NCBI RefSeq assembly: GCF_010015445.1
Contig: NC_053132.1
Span: 33,382,501 to 33,446,500 of the forward strand
Length of the DNA stretch: 64,000 nucleotides
Direction of reading: 5' to 3'
From: Perca fluviatilis
Taxonomy: Eukaryota; Chordata; Actinopteri; Perciformes; Percidae
The notes under the pieces are model-generated. The model saw only the letters and a list, made by a program, of their open reading frames with translations, was not told the origin of the DNA and ran no database searches. The translations under genes and the position numbers were made by a program. Positions within the stretch are counted from its first letter, which is position 1, and every line of letters starts with the position of its first letter. This document shows, one piece after another, positions 48,471-60,498 of this stretch.

Positions 48471-50019
48471 GATGTTCAACAAGTTTCCCATGTTTATATA
48501 AACATTTTTAAGTTTTGTTCCACTTTTTTATAAACATAAATGTTTGTTTTTATAAACATACAGTAAATGTATTGTTCCAATACAGTTATTTTGTATTTTG
48601 AAAGGGTGTATTACATGCCAATTCAATAGGTTATGGTGATGAAATTACATCAATTCTTTTTTTTTTTTTTTTATGTATGAGTTGTTTCCCTTTTTTGACA
48701 TAACAGGGAATGTTACCAGAGAAGAACAATGAAAATGTCCCTTATTATTTATATTTTTGTAAAGGCTGTTTCCTGTTAATTTTTTGAGCTATTAAACAAC
48801 ACAGATCTAAATGTGTGTGTATATGAGTTTCTCATTCTAGGAGATTCCAGGGGGGAAAAAACAGGAGTTATTTCATAAAGTAAGTAATCATTAGTAATGC
48901 CTAAGATGAATGCCCAAAAGGAGGATATTTATAAAATGAACTTTTTTACTAATGTAGAGGTGTTTCTTAATCTTAAACTGCTTGTCAAGAAACAAGTAAA
49001 CCATAACATTTATCAGCGTTAAATACGGACCAGCTCACCACTTTATTTTAAGAGGCAAACCCATGAAGTAATGCTTTGTTAATTATGATGATAACACCTG
49101 GTATTAAACAGAAAACATACACTGCTGTGACTGGTAGGTTTTAGGGTGTGTTCTTTTATCTGCAAACTTAAAGACCTAAATATCAGTATTAACTCATGAT
49201 TGCCTTAATCAAGAAATTATTGCTTTAAGTCACGCATGAGATGCTGAAATGTTGTAGATTCCCGATAGTTCATGAAGTATTAAATTAATAAACCCATTCT
49301 TTTTAATTCATGTAATCATTCAAAAAATGTGTGATATCGTAATTCATATACCCTTTCCATACAAGTTTACCATAATACTACAGGCCGCAGTGTGACTATG
49401 GTCATTCTTCATCACTTATCATCACTCTTCCACCACATAATGTTGCTACTTGCCACTCTGATAATAAAGGTGACACTACTCTATAAACTTTACTACAGCT
49501 ACAGTACAGAATTGAGTTCATTCATATATAGTTTAGGAAATATATATCCACGATGAAGCTGACAGCAAGGGGGGACTAATAAAAAAGGTGCAGTTACTAA
49601 CATTTCAGCACCATGGACAGCACCAAAATCTTATCAATACACAGAGTAATTATAATCATATCCTGGAGGATATCAAGTAATGAATTTAAAAACAGAATAC
49701 CTCTAAATGCAGATGCAAAAAAAATATGAAATTCAGGGTCTATGCAGTGAAGTCCACTGTATTTGGACTAATCTGTGCAATCTAAATACAGACTAAAACA
49801 TTTAAAAAAATGTGCACATTTTGTCAACCAGTATATTGTCTGTGGGAGCACCAAGAAATATTTAAAGCAGGTCGCTTATACTCTAAGAAAGGGAAGCCTC
49901 TTGGTCTGGTAGGTGTGACAGAACTATCTGAAGGCCAGAAAAGAATTCAAAGAACAACAAGAGATATAAAAGTGCAAACTAAATGCATTTATTAAGTACA
50001 AATTCATTGCTGCATTTGA

Positions 50020-50116
50020 AAATCTACTTAAAACTCCACCCTCTCTACCCTACTTGTGTTGATCTCACTAAATTCAGGATTGTTGGACCCTGTAGCTTTT
50101 ATCAGTGTATGTTTTG

Positions 50117-50125
<9 letters not shown>
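50020..50125. repeat. Direct duplicate block, copy B
   Basis: The second copy of the block at 48362-48470. Here the GT tract follows the block instead of preceding it. Confidence 0.8.

Positions 50126-50211
<86 letters not shown>
50119..50211. repeat. (GT)n microsatellite
   Basis: About 45 GT units. The short TGTGTGTGATG at the end of copy A shows where this tract could have expanded. Confidence 0.97.
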
Positions 50212-50212
<1 letters not shown>

Positions 50213-50368
50213 TGATTAATCATCACACTCATTGGGGTGTCTAGAGACTGTGTCCGCTCTGATCTCCTAAGGCCGGAAGAGCCCACCAATGTTGTGCCTT
50301 GTGTAGCTCAAGTAATGCATTTCAGTAAGTGAGGACTTGGTTAGACTACTTTTGAAATGCCTCTGCTA

Positions 50369-52171
50369 CTACCTATCAATGTTTAATATTGTAGTCAGTT
50401 CTTCTCTCAGGGAAAGGTAGAGGTCAGTGGCCATGTATGCATCCACAGGAACATGGAGGTTGTTTTGGGCCATTAGGTAGGTGCAGAGGGTGAACACATC
50501 TTCATCACAAGCAATGTCACTGCGGTGGATGCAGTCAGAATCACACCTGATGCAATCTTCCTCAGACACCTGGCAAAGATAATCCTCTGTGTTATATAGT
50601 TCTGGGATAGCATACATGGCATCAGGCCGACCATGGGGAACATGTTCGTTACCTTGATGGACAAATCAGGTGGCTGTTCCAGGTCTCCTTGGTTGAATCC
50701 AAATCGTCCTGCAAAAGTGAGTAGTAGAGTAGAAATGATGAAATGATATTCATTCAATTAATCATGATTACTAGGGAAAAACAATACCCTGTAAAACCTG
50801 GAAATATTTCAATTTGAGGGCTTGATTGCCATATATACACTCCTAGATTAATGCAACAAGAAGAAAAGCCAGTAAGATCACACTTTTTGGCTACTAAAAA
50901 CCAAAGTGGGTCATAAGTAGACCAATTACGTAGGGGAGACAATGATCCAATTATGTTTTCTGTTGCAGTCTATTGGTAGATTTCAAAACATCTTTGCAGA
51001 CAAGTTAGACCAACTGCGAAGATCTTTTTTTTAAGCTCTTCGGTTGATTGTGAGCAAATTGTTTATTTAATTCCTTTATTAAAGTCCTTTTATATACCAT
51101 TCGCATTTAGGTATATTTTGTTTTACAATAAACCCAGGTGAAATTGTGACCCTGTGGCCTTTTTGTGATAAAGGATTTGAGTCATTATTTTTATCTCTAT
51201 ATCTTTTTTTTTTAAATTGTGATTTCCTGGTTTTAAGTTCATGTAAGTAAACAAAAAATGTAAGCAACTGATCTTGGAGAACAATGACATTGTGAAGGAT
51301 AATCTTAATTTTCACCATATTTTCAGCTGTAGATGAAAATACTTAATGAACCAAGGGAACCAGCATGACAAAGCTCTATGAAACACAGACAGCTTAGTAT
51401 ATAATATCAAGTTATATTGTGGATACTTTTGCAAATATTACATTTTTGGCCTTTAATTGTAGCACCACCACCTGGCCAATCAGGGTTATAGTTGTTGGCA
51501 TGCATTTGCACACAGATATCTACAATTCTACAAAATGTAATGTTTCTTTTGTGTAACATGTCAGGGAAAATATTAAGGGTAGGCTACCTCATCCACTGTC
51601 TATTGATGCCACTTGCCTGAATCAAACCGAGGAAGCAGAATAAGATGAGGTTCTTGTCCAAGAAGTCCCCAGCAAAATCCACTGCTGGTACAGTAAGCAT
51701 TCAGCCATAGTACCCTTCTTGAGAACCCATCAATGGCTCCATTGATGCATATACCGTACGGCTTTAATTTGTCGTAGGAATCGACATGCCATACAAAATT
51801 TGGCCCCTTGCTGAAGTATGCTCGTCTTTTTAACCTCCTACTTCTTCGCATTTCGGTGCCCTCCTGGTCAAGGGTGGATAGGATGAGGCGGACATCTTCT
51901 TTTCGTACACTTAATCCTCTTTCTTTGCATTTAGTGTACATCCACCTGTAACCATGCAAAGCCCCTGAGCCTTGGAGCTCTTCCCTTATGAATCTAACAG
52001 TTTCTGCTAAATCGTCAACATGTTTCCGGCGAAACAGTCCATTCTTCTTTAGGGTACGTTTTAGGGTTTAAGGCTGATCACGATTCTGTGCTTCAAACTC
52101 AAAATATGGACAATGTCTTCATATTTGAGTCCCAAGTTAAAGTACAGTTCTATTAGCTCAACTTTATCCAT
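50369..52171 (-). pseudogene. Integrase-type (rve/DDE) transposase, internally deleted
   Basis: On the minus strand the ATG at 52171 opens MDKVELIELYFNLGLKYEDI, a helix-turn-helix-like start. A frameshift near 52075 follows, then RTLKKNGLFRR, HGYRWMYTKCKERGL, VRKEDVRLILSTLD and the start of an integrase core: FVWHVDSYDKLKPYGI (first catalytic Asp) and AIDGFSRRVLWLNAY. The sequence then jumps to a block near the C-terminus (GDFLDKNLILFCFLGLIQ, shifted frame). By comparison with the family, about 130 residues carrying the second Asp and the Glu are missing. A GC-AG intron (50709-51616) leads to the last exon: ETWNSHLICPSR, one inserted base, then HGRPDAMYAIPELY and TEDYL, ending at 50369. Upstream, TTTCTTTCTCTAG near 52203 looks like an acceptor for a leader exon. 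It may belong to an IS3EU- or Ginger-like superfamily; not certain. Confidence 0.75.
50709..51616 (-). other. Intron of the integrase gene
   Basis: On the minus strand it starts CAG/GCAAGT (a GC donor) and ends TTTTGCAG. AT-rich, with no coding content recognised. Confidence 0.55.
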
Positions 52172-52224
52172 TGGAAGGATCCTGCCTACTTCTCACTGAC
52201 ACAAAGCCTAGAGAAAGAAATTTT

Positions 52225-52900
52225 CATTAACTTGAAATCGGACACCGTTGTTAGCTTAATAAAACATTTAGTTAGATGTTGTATATGTGGCGTGACGAAA
52301 TTCAAACTGTAAATATACTCGAATTACGACCAAAAATGAAGCTAACTAGCCGCAATCTGTACACATAGGATTGAAGGGACAGTCGCAGCTAACGAAACCC
52401 TTACAGCTCACAAATATTCATTAACTTGAAATCGGACACTGTTGTTAGCTTAATAAAACATTTAGTTAGATGTTGTATATGTGGCGTGACGAAATTCAAA
52501 CTGTAAATATACTCAAATTACGACCCAAAATGAAGCTAACTAGCCGCAATCTGTACACATAGGATTGAAGGGACAGTCGCAGCTAACGAAACCCTTACAG
52601 CTCACAAATATTCATTAACTTGAAATCGGACACCGTTGTTAGCTTAATAAAACATTTAGTTAGATGTTGTATAAGTGCCGTGACAAAATTCAACCTGTAA
52701 ATATACTCAAATTACGACCAAAAATGAAGCTAACTAGCCGCAATCTGTACACATAGGATTGAAGGGACAGTCGCAGCTAACGAAACCCTTACAGTTCACA
52801 AATATTCATTAACTTGAAATCGGACACAGTTGTTAGCTTTATAAGACTTTTAGGTATGTTGTATAGCTAAGTGGCGTGACATGTGTGTAACATGTGGTAA
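52225..52900. repeat. 194-bp tandem repeat, 3.5 copies, upstream of the integrase gene
   Basis: CATTAACTTGAAATCGGACA starts at 52225, 52419, 52613 and 52807, exactly 194 bases apart. The first three copies are nearly identical (a few substitutions); the fourth is partial and diverged. The array lies immediately 5' of the minus-strand integrase gene, so it may hold the promoter or subterminal transposase-binding sites. Confidence 0.9.
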
Positions 52901-52919
52901 GAGATTGCTGGTGTAACAA

Positions 52920-53583
52920 GCTCGCTGACCGCGCTCTCACTCTCACACACGGGCCATTTAGCTAGCAGGAAGAGAGGAGATGCAGGCCCTGGAGATCTGT
53001 CAGGGCAGCGGTGTTTGGAGCTAGTCCATTAGCCCAAACGGTGACTTTGCGCGGGTATGAGGTGCTGTGGGCTGCAGCAGCCGTGCCGGAGCTCAATCAG
53101 CTCACAGCAGGCCGGGGTCTGTGGAGGAAGGCAGGCCGGGCGGCGAGGCAGCAACACAGGCAGCTGAACTCCGACACACAGTTTTACCAAATTTGCAATT
53201 AGCCATCCATTTTCGTAAAACGGCCCATATTTGAGCTTTATATAGTTGATTTCTCGCATAAAAAAGTCTCAGAAGTGAATTTGGTAAGGAAACATTGCAG
53301 TTTCCATTGTGTATTGGTGATTCGCTCAACCAATCAGCACGCGTCTCTACGTTTGTGTACGGGGCTAAGGCTCAACCAAGCAGCGCGCAGCTCAACTAAA
53401 TATTCATGACCATACCATATTTGGAAGAAAAGCTATTGTTACAAATAGGGCCAAAACACAGCGATGCATAAGGGCCAATAAAATATCAACCAGGCCATTT
53501 TCAGCCCAACTAATGTTACATACCCCATTAGGAGACCATAAGGAACAGTGTGAAATACCCTATATAATCATTCTATCACCCCT
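52920..53583. mobile_element. TTAA-flanked piggyBac-like element, copy 2, rearranged
   Basis: The right end CATTCTATCACCCCT lies directly before TTAA (53584-53587), as in copy 1. 53318-53583 matches 2620-2878 (CAACCAATCAGC, CTAAATATTCATGA, CATATTTGGAAGAAAAGCT). 53180-53290 matches 1880-1975 of copy 1 but inverted. No matching left terminus was found, so the left boundary is approximate. Confidence 0.7.
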
Positions 53584-53587
53584 TTAA

Positions 53588-56500
53588 GTCACACTCATGA
53601 AACAACGACAAAAGGTGCCTTGGTTTGAATTTACACTCTCATCGATGCATCTCCCCCATCATCCTACCTGTGAAGACAGTCCAATGGGGGGGTGGAGATA
53701 AGTTTAGCAGTATGGAGAAATAAATTGAGGTGCTTTAAGCAATTTAACATTAGCTACAATTGTAACAAAAATAATTTAAGATTCTTAGGGGGTTTTCAAT
53801 GGATAATTTGGTAGATGCATATTTGGCATTTTTGTGCATCTTGACTCAAAATTGGTTTGTTTTTCACTAAAAATGACAAATAACAGGTACATGAAAATAA
53901 ATTAATTATATTTTTAAGCATTCTGATCTTACTGTAGCTAATCTTCTTCCACTATTTTTTGTTTTGTTGGTTTTTATTCTTCTTCATGTTTCTGATGATG
54001 TCTCTGAAAAATCAGTGGGTTGAGAGAGTCAAGGTAGCTTTTCCATTGATATTTCTTTATGGTTTGTTGATTTTTTAAAATTATTTTTATTCCCTAGTTT
54101 GTAAATATTTTGTTAAACAATAAATAAAAAATGGGGGGAGATCTGAGGATTTGTAAAGCTCCTGTGCTGGCCACACAGAGTGCTATGCAAATCTTCTTCT
54201 CAGGGTATTGAATGGAGCACAAAGAATGACACGTGACTGACATTGATTTGCTAAAAAAATAGCAATTTGCTGACCAAGTAATAGTAAAAGATGAATCACG
54301 CAGCCCATTTCCCCCATTGAGAAAGAGTTTTTATTTTTTGTTTTTTGTGTTTTTGTAATTGATGATCTATATGTATGTTTACAATGGACTCATGACTTTT
54401 TGGGATCATTTATTGTGTTATGGACTAAAGCTTTTTTGCCCATTGTTTTAAGGACTTTGGAAAACACAGATGACAAAGGAAACATTTCTCCTCCATGAGA
54501 AATTAATGGACAAATCAAGGACAAACTATCAAATTTTTTCTTCTTCCTTGTTTTCACACCTAGACATTGCCCAACAATGAAAACAATAATATGACTTTTC
54601 GCAAGGCAGTGTGTTGGCATGTCACAGCCATTTTATTCACAGGTGAAAGCAGCCTCCAGATTCCTGCTGATGAAGTCATTCAGCCTGATGACTACATCTG
54701 ATCGAGGAGATCGGGGAATCCGGGACAGATTCATGCAAGGTGCTGCTGGACACCAGCGCTGCAGTGGAGTGGGAGAGACGCATCACAAGGAACCATGTTC
54801 ACACTTCAACTTCAGTCCAGCAGAGTGTCAAGGGGTTCAGACGCCGACGGAGAGAACCAGCGATGCTGACTTCTGCTGACTTCCTGCGGTGGTTTCCTGA
54901 CAGAGCAAGGAGACTGGATCCCACTCCCTGACCCTGGGCCTGCTGACACACCAAAAAAGCTAAGGATGGCTTTTTCCTACAGGCTGGAGCAGGCAGCACA
55001 CACAGCCAGTCCACCTTCATGTTTCAGAAAACAGGAACTGTCCTGTTTCTGAAAAGGAGGGAGAGACCAGTGATGACATCCACAGGTGTCAAGACATGGT
55101 TTACCAACGCCAACAAGGGGAGCGAGGAGAATTGGGTCAGCGGTAAATCCACAAGGAGACCCTGGGCTCCCCTCAGATCTGTCACTTTCCATTCAACTGT
55201 TAAAGGGCCAGAATTTCAGCCAGAAAGGATGAGGGCATTTTTTACAGCAGCTGCAGCCAAGCTAGGCGCGCAAATGTGACGTCAAGAATGCGCCATAGCC
55301 TGCTAAGGTTTTTGGTGACGTTGCCGCCTGGTGCTGGGTGAATGAGAATGAACCAGCAGCAATCTGAGATTTTGTCCCCAGAGACTTTCTTTCCACATTG
55401 GACAAAATTGAACATGAAACTTTCAAAAGTCTGGACTTCAGATTCCCCATACTGCAGCTTTTGCAACAATGGACATTGCTGTCAGCTGCTCTCTGTGCTT
55501 TCACATAGCTTATACCATTTCCCCAGATTTGCCATTGAATAGATTTCAACCCATCTGATGCATTACAGATTTGAGACCAGTTATTACTTGTGCAGTGTGG
55601 AAAGTTGAATTTGGATTTGTTTTCTTTGATTTCTAAGATGTTTTCCTTTCCATTGTTTTTACCTGGTCAACAGCTTTAAATATCTTCTGATTTAATTAAG
55701 TGTATCTGTTTTTGCTTCAATAGAATCCTAGACACAGAACACTGTGAGTAAAACCAGCTAAACATATTTTGTTAAGAGAAATAACCTTCTTGATACAAGA
55801 TGAGGAGTCAGATGATGAGGTCAGAGAAGGACATGAATTTCTTTTATAAATTATGATTTAGTTCTTACAACTTTGCTAATGTCTACATTTTTGTTCAGTA
55901 ACTTTTATAGTGATATTCACACCTTTTTAATGTGTGAAAGGATGGATTTTTAGGTTGTAAAAAGTTAAAACCATGCTTATGTTTTATGTTTTAAATAAAT
56001 TGTATGTAGGTTATGAAAATAGGAATGACTACTAAGGTAAAAACAGCTGGTTATTTCTCTCCCCCTCTCTTCCTGTTTCTTGCAGATAGATTAGGTTAAA
56101 ACCAACTATTAACATATGAAGAGAAACGTCTCTTTGAGTCTCCAATCTCCTGGTGCCAAGTCTGGGTTAGAACAAAGGAAATGCAAACTCTGTAAACTTG
56201 AATACAATCAGCACTACCATGTTAAACGACCTTTGTCTGTGACCTGGAGTAAACTTGAAATTCAGAGGTGTGTCCTTAACCTGAGAGAGGAATATAATTC
56301 GGATCCTGAGAAAGATTCGGGGCTTCAATCTGTGACCCCGCAAGGGGAAGCATTTTGAAGACCACTGTTTACAGTGTATTGTTTTGTCATGTCGCATGAC
56401 TGATTGATGTAATTCCTGAAGAGGAGGCATGTCATTTCAGTCCACTGCTGGCAGTGTTTCATGTTTGATTGTGTTTTGACTGTCGTTTTCATCGTGTTGT

Positions 56501-56631
56501 TCATTAAACCTTTTGCTTAACTTTCAATTCGAACCCAGCATCTCCTTCCTCCTCAGAAATCAAACGAACACGTCTTTTAGAGTATTTCTAACATCGTCTA
56601 ATGTCGCTCCATCTCAAATTATCCGTCAACA
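53588..56631. other. No gene recognised; weak open frames at 54619-55279
   Basis: About 3 kb. The stretch 54640-55280 is less AT-rich and has several overlapping short frames (for example SADFLRWFPDRARRLDP and TGVKTWFTNANKGSEENW), but none matches a family I know and no splice pattern joins them. 56116-56358 has a short frame with KCKLCKLEYNQHYH, reminiscent of a zinc knuckle but unsupported. The rest is AT-rich intergenic DNA. Confidence 0.35.
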
Positions 56632-56841
56632 CCCTTACGCAACAAAAATATATTTATCAATATATGATGTGACAATATATTTCATGTGTCTTCATATATT
56701 GTGAAATTTACATAGTAATATATTATATGATGTATTACATAATAATATATTATATATGTAAGTTATATATTGCAATACATTGCAATATATGGGAAAATAC
56801 TGCAATTATTGCCGTTTTCATATATTGAATAAATACATATT

Positions 56842-57209
56842 GTTATATTATGTAATATATTGTTATGTATATTGAAATATGTCTCACATTATATGAGATT
56901 ATATATTGGAAGAGGCATTGTATATATGTAAATATATATGTAAAATTATATGAGATAATATACTTCAATGTACAAGATAATATAATCAGATTTATATGGG
57001 AACATATATGTCTTAAATATATTGATTTATATTATTTAATATATTGTTATATATATTGAAATATGTCCCACATTATATGAGATTATATATTGGAAGAGGC
57101 ATTGTATATATGTAAATATATATGTAAATTTTTTTGAGATAATATACTTCAATGTACAAGATTATATAATCAGATTTATATGGGAACATATATGTCTTAG
57201 ATATATTTG
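56842..57209. repeat. 184-bp AT-rich direct duplication
   Basis: Two adjacent copies at about 56842-57025 and 57026-57209, aligned by TTGGAAGAGGCATTGTATAT and TATATGGGAACATATATGTC. Confidence 0.85.
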
Positions 57210-57516
57210 ATATGAAATAAAATATATAATTATAATTTTATATATTGTATACATGTTAAATATGAAATAATATAATGTACAATGTCTGTTATATATATCA
57301 AAATATAATAGATTGAATAATACATCAATACAGTTCACATTAATTGAATGAGGTTTATTTCAAAAGCAGCAGCTGAAGGGACATTGACCTGAGAACAAAC
57401 AGAATGAAAGGCATGTCACCATGGTTCCATCTGAAGCTTATGTACACATAACATGCTCGGCAAATGGCAAACTGGTTTGCTGGTAGGGATGTGCAGATAC
57501 ACACAAGAGTTAATTT

Positions 57517-58092
57517 TGTTATGGTTTAGGGAAGTTGAGGACCCAAAGGCAGAGAGCAGGCAGGCGGGAGAAAGTTGATGTGAAGATTTATTACAAACAC
57601 AAAAATCCAGGGTACAAACCAGCAAGAATCCAAAATAGCGAAAATGCAAGAAACAAGACAAGGAGTAAAAACTGAGGTAATCCAAAAATGCAAAAAGGGA
57701 AAACAGAGCCGGATAAGAGAACCAGAACACAGAGACCGCAGGGAGAACTAACACAAAACTCAGAGACAGGAGACGAAAAAAACCAGGAACACTAAGCCTA
57801 ACACACAGGACTACAAACAGGCGACAAGACACACAATGATCTGACACAGGACAAGGGGAACACCAAGACTAAATACACAGGCTAACGAGGAAACACAAGA
57901 CAGGTGGCACGAGGCTGGGAAACAGGTGAAACACATTAGGGCAATCACAAGGGCGGGAAAACACAGGAAGTAAAACAAAACAAGACAAGACAGAAAACGA
58001 GACCGTCAAAATAAAACAGGAAACAGAGCAAAAATACAAAAGAGAAAAAACATTTTTACCAAAATAAGACAAAACACACCAAATCCATAACA
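57517..58092 (-). mobile_element. Solo LTR-like element
   Basis: It starts TGTTATGG and ends CCATAACA (perfect 8-base inverse; TG...CA as in LTRs). It is flanked by AATTT on both sides (57512-57516 and 58093-58097), a 5-bp target duplication as made by Gypsy- or ERV-like integrases. On the minus strand an AATAAA lies in TTTGTAATAAATCTTCAC, suggesting that strand is the sense one. There is no coding content. Confidence 0.75.
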
Positions 58093-58571
58093 AATTTTCA
58101 TTGTATAATGTTGGCTGACAATGTTGACTTTGACAGTTAAGTATTCTTATTAACCCAAATCTTAGCTGACATTCTTCAATTTATGACTTTTAAAATAAGT
58201 GTTTAATGTTTCACTGCTAATTAAAAATGTATACAGCAAACGTTACTAGGCCAATAATGCAAAAATCTCAACAGGATAATTGGTATCATGATTAATGCTG
58301 CATGACTAACCAAGTAAAAAAAACAAATAAGCACTGTACTTGCCTGCCAACTGCAAAATGTGTGCTGGTTCAACCAGCCACCCATTAGTAGGCCTCTTAT
58401 ACCACCGATACTGTGGCACTCGATAAGATACTCCTTTTTAGAGTTTTCAGGATCAAAGTCTACGATCCAATTTACAGGGACTATACTGAGAGCATCTTTA
58501 TCCTTCCCCTTTGACCAGCTCACTAGCGCAAACTTCATTATTTTTTCTTATTGTCTCCTCTCACTGCTGAG

Positions 58572-59536
58572 CAGAGCTATATAGTAACGAAGTAGAACTA
58601 CTTCACTACTCTACTTAAGTACTAAAAGGCTGTATCTGTACTCTACTGGAGTATTATTTTTTTCTCCTACTTCCACTTTTACTTTACTTACTTTAATATT
58701 TTCGATGAGTTTAATATTTTTACTCCGATACATTTTTTATGTGCTGCATCGTTACTCGTTACTGTTGTGAATTCCTCACACTACGGAGACTGTGTAGGTT
58801 ACAGTCTGTGTGTAGTTATGGCTATGTTAGTTACGTACGATAATAGTGTAAGTTACGTAAGAAATCCCCGAGATCGCGTTGTGTTTCTTTTCATTACAGT
58901 GATTGCCTGTACAGAAGTCAGAGACGATTTAAGTTTGTACTGTTTCTATTTAGCTGTTGTTGCAGCAGAGTAATCTATTCCTGAGTAGTTTGAGTCTGCA
59001 TTGAGTCCTGAATGTTAACCGTTTGACCCTGTGATGTGAAGCTGCTAGTTTATCTGTATTTTGCTAGCTTGCTAACTTTCCACTACATCACACTTTTTTT
59101 TTCAGTATGTGTTAATAAGTGATTAATAACCCACTGTTGTAGCAGATAATAGTAGTTATAACAGCTGTGACATTAATGTACCTTTTGGGGTTTATTTCAG
59201 AAACTTCCTTCATATCCAGCCATGTACAGCTTGTGACTGCCTGTAATTCTCCGTCTTAATACCAAGTAAAAAGTTGAACTCCAACAATATGATATTCAAA
59301 ATTTGACTGCTTTTTAACTACATAACACAATACTTGTACTTTTACTTTAGTACTTGAGTAGTATATTTTAAAATAAACTACTTGCAATACCTAAGTACAA
59401 AAAATGTTGAATACTTTAGTACTTCCACTTAAGTGTTGTGCTTAAAGAGCACTTCTACTTCTACTCAAGTTACTTTTTTGATAGAGCACTTGTACTTTTA
59501 CTCAAGTCTGGGTCTTTAGTACTTTATACACCTCTG
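58572..59536. mobile_element. Non-autonomous hAT-type element
   Basis: It starts CAGAGCTATATAGTAACGA and ends ACTTTATACACCTCTG, with CAGAG/CTCTG termini as in hAT elements. Flanks CTGCTGAG (58564-58571) and CCGCTGAG (59537-59544) are an 8-bp duplication with one mismatch. Many copies of the TACTT/AAGTA motif fill the subterminal parts. No transposase. Confidence 0.8.
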
Positions 59537-60051
59537 CCGCTGAGGCACGCACAGACAGTGGCTTGTGTCATAGACAGGCTTGTGTGTGCCTCCGGCGCGT
59601 GGTGCAAAGGTGGACACAAAAAAAAAAATTATTTTGCTGTTAATGATGATTTAATTTATAATACTCTGTCATCTTCATTTTACAATATACTGTATGAATC
59701 AATACACAGCAATATATGGTCCATCCATATGGCTATATAATGTAAATGTCATGCAAAAATGTGATTTGGACTATTGTTGATCAAGCTCAATGCCCTATGC
59801 ATGAGCTTAATTGCTTAACACATAATAATTTTTTTTTCAATACACATACATGCAATAATGTAATACAGTTTTGTTTGCACATCAATGCATTTTAAAATAT
59901 ATTAATCAATATATAGAAATAGTTTTCCATCCATATATTGCTATATATATTTTCAAATATATGAGGAAGTGTCTCATATATTGAAATATATTTTCTAATG
60001 TATTGCCATATAAATTCTAGTATATTGCAATATACGTTTGTTTCGTAAGGG

Positions 60052-60498
60052 CATAACCTGTGATGAATAATACATGTTCGTTAATTTTTCGGAAATACGT
60101 TAGCATTTAGTGCTAGCTAGCTGGCTAGCGCGGCCGAGTGTCACAGCAAGTATTTAATGTAGCTAGGGCTGAGCCTCATATTCGACTGTAACAAGTATTT
60201 CGACACCGATAACGAGTGAAACGGTGCGAGACCTGTCCTCATTATTATGGAAAAATGTGTGAACAGTGGGAACATTATACCCGGGTCAACCCGCCAGTTT
60301 ACGTGACGTCGCGACTCGTACAAGAAGCTTTGCACGCACTCAATCAACCTGGCACAGCATTGACAAGACAGCGAGATAACAGAGCAACTCATGGTCCGTG
60401 GGGAAGAGGAGTGGAAAAAACACTGACCACCGCCGTAGTGTATGGACTATATTTTGTATGTAGAGTAAGATGCGGTATAAACACGTAGTGATAGGTGA
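60052..60498. other. No gene assigned; flank of the downstream gene
   Basis: Contains CTAGCTAGCTGGCTAGCG and a moderately GC-rich stretch. It may include the promoter or first exon of the gene that follows, but I see no decisive signal. Confidence 0.35.

Larger units (their letters stand above)
47987..50368. other. Intergenic stretch between the convergent genes
   Basis: Mostly AT-rich non-coding DNA. An AATAAA near 48022 could serve the upstream gene. It holds two GT tracts and a duplicated ~105-bp block, listed separately. Confidence 0.5.
56632..60051. mobile_element. AT-rich element with CCCTTACG inverted ends, host to two insertions
   Basis: The left end CCCTTACGCAACAAAAATAT (56632) matches the reversed right end CCCTTACGAAACAAACGTAT (ending 60051). 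The interior is very AT-rich near both ends (TATATTG motifs) and non-coding. A solo-LTR-like insertion (57517-58092) and a hAT-type element (58572-59536) account for about 1.5 kb of its 3.4 kb. Its target duplication is not clear. Confidence 0.65.

Noticed and set aside
54619..55279. Overlapping frames of 60-90 residues
   Set aside because: No recognised family, no consistent frame or splice sites; listed only as an unrecognised stretch.
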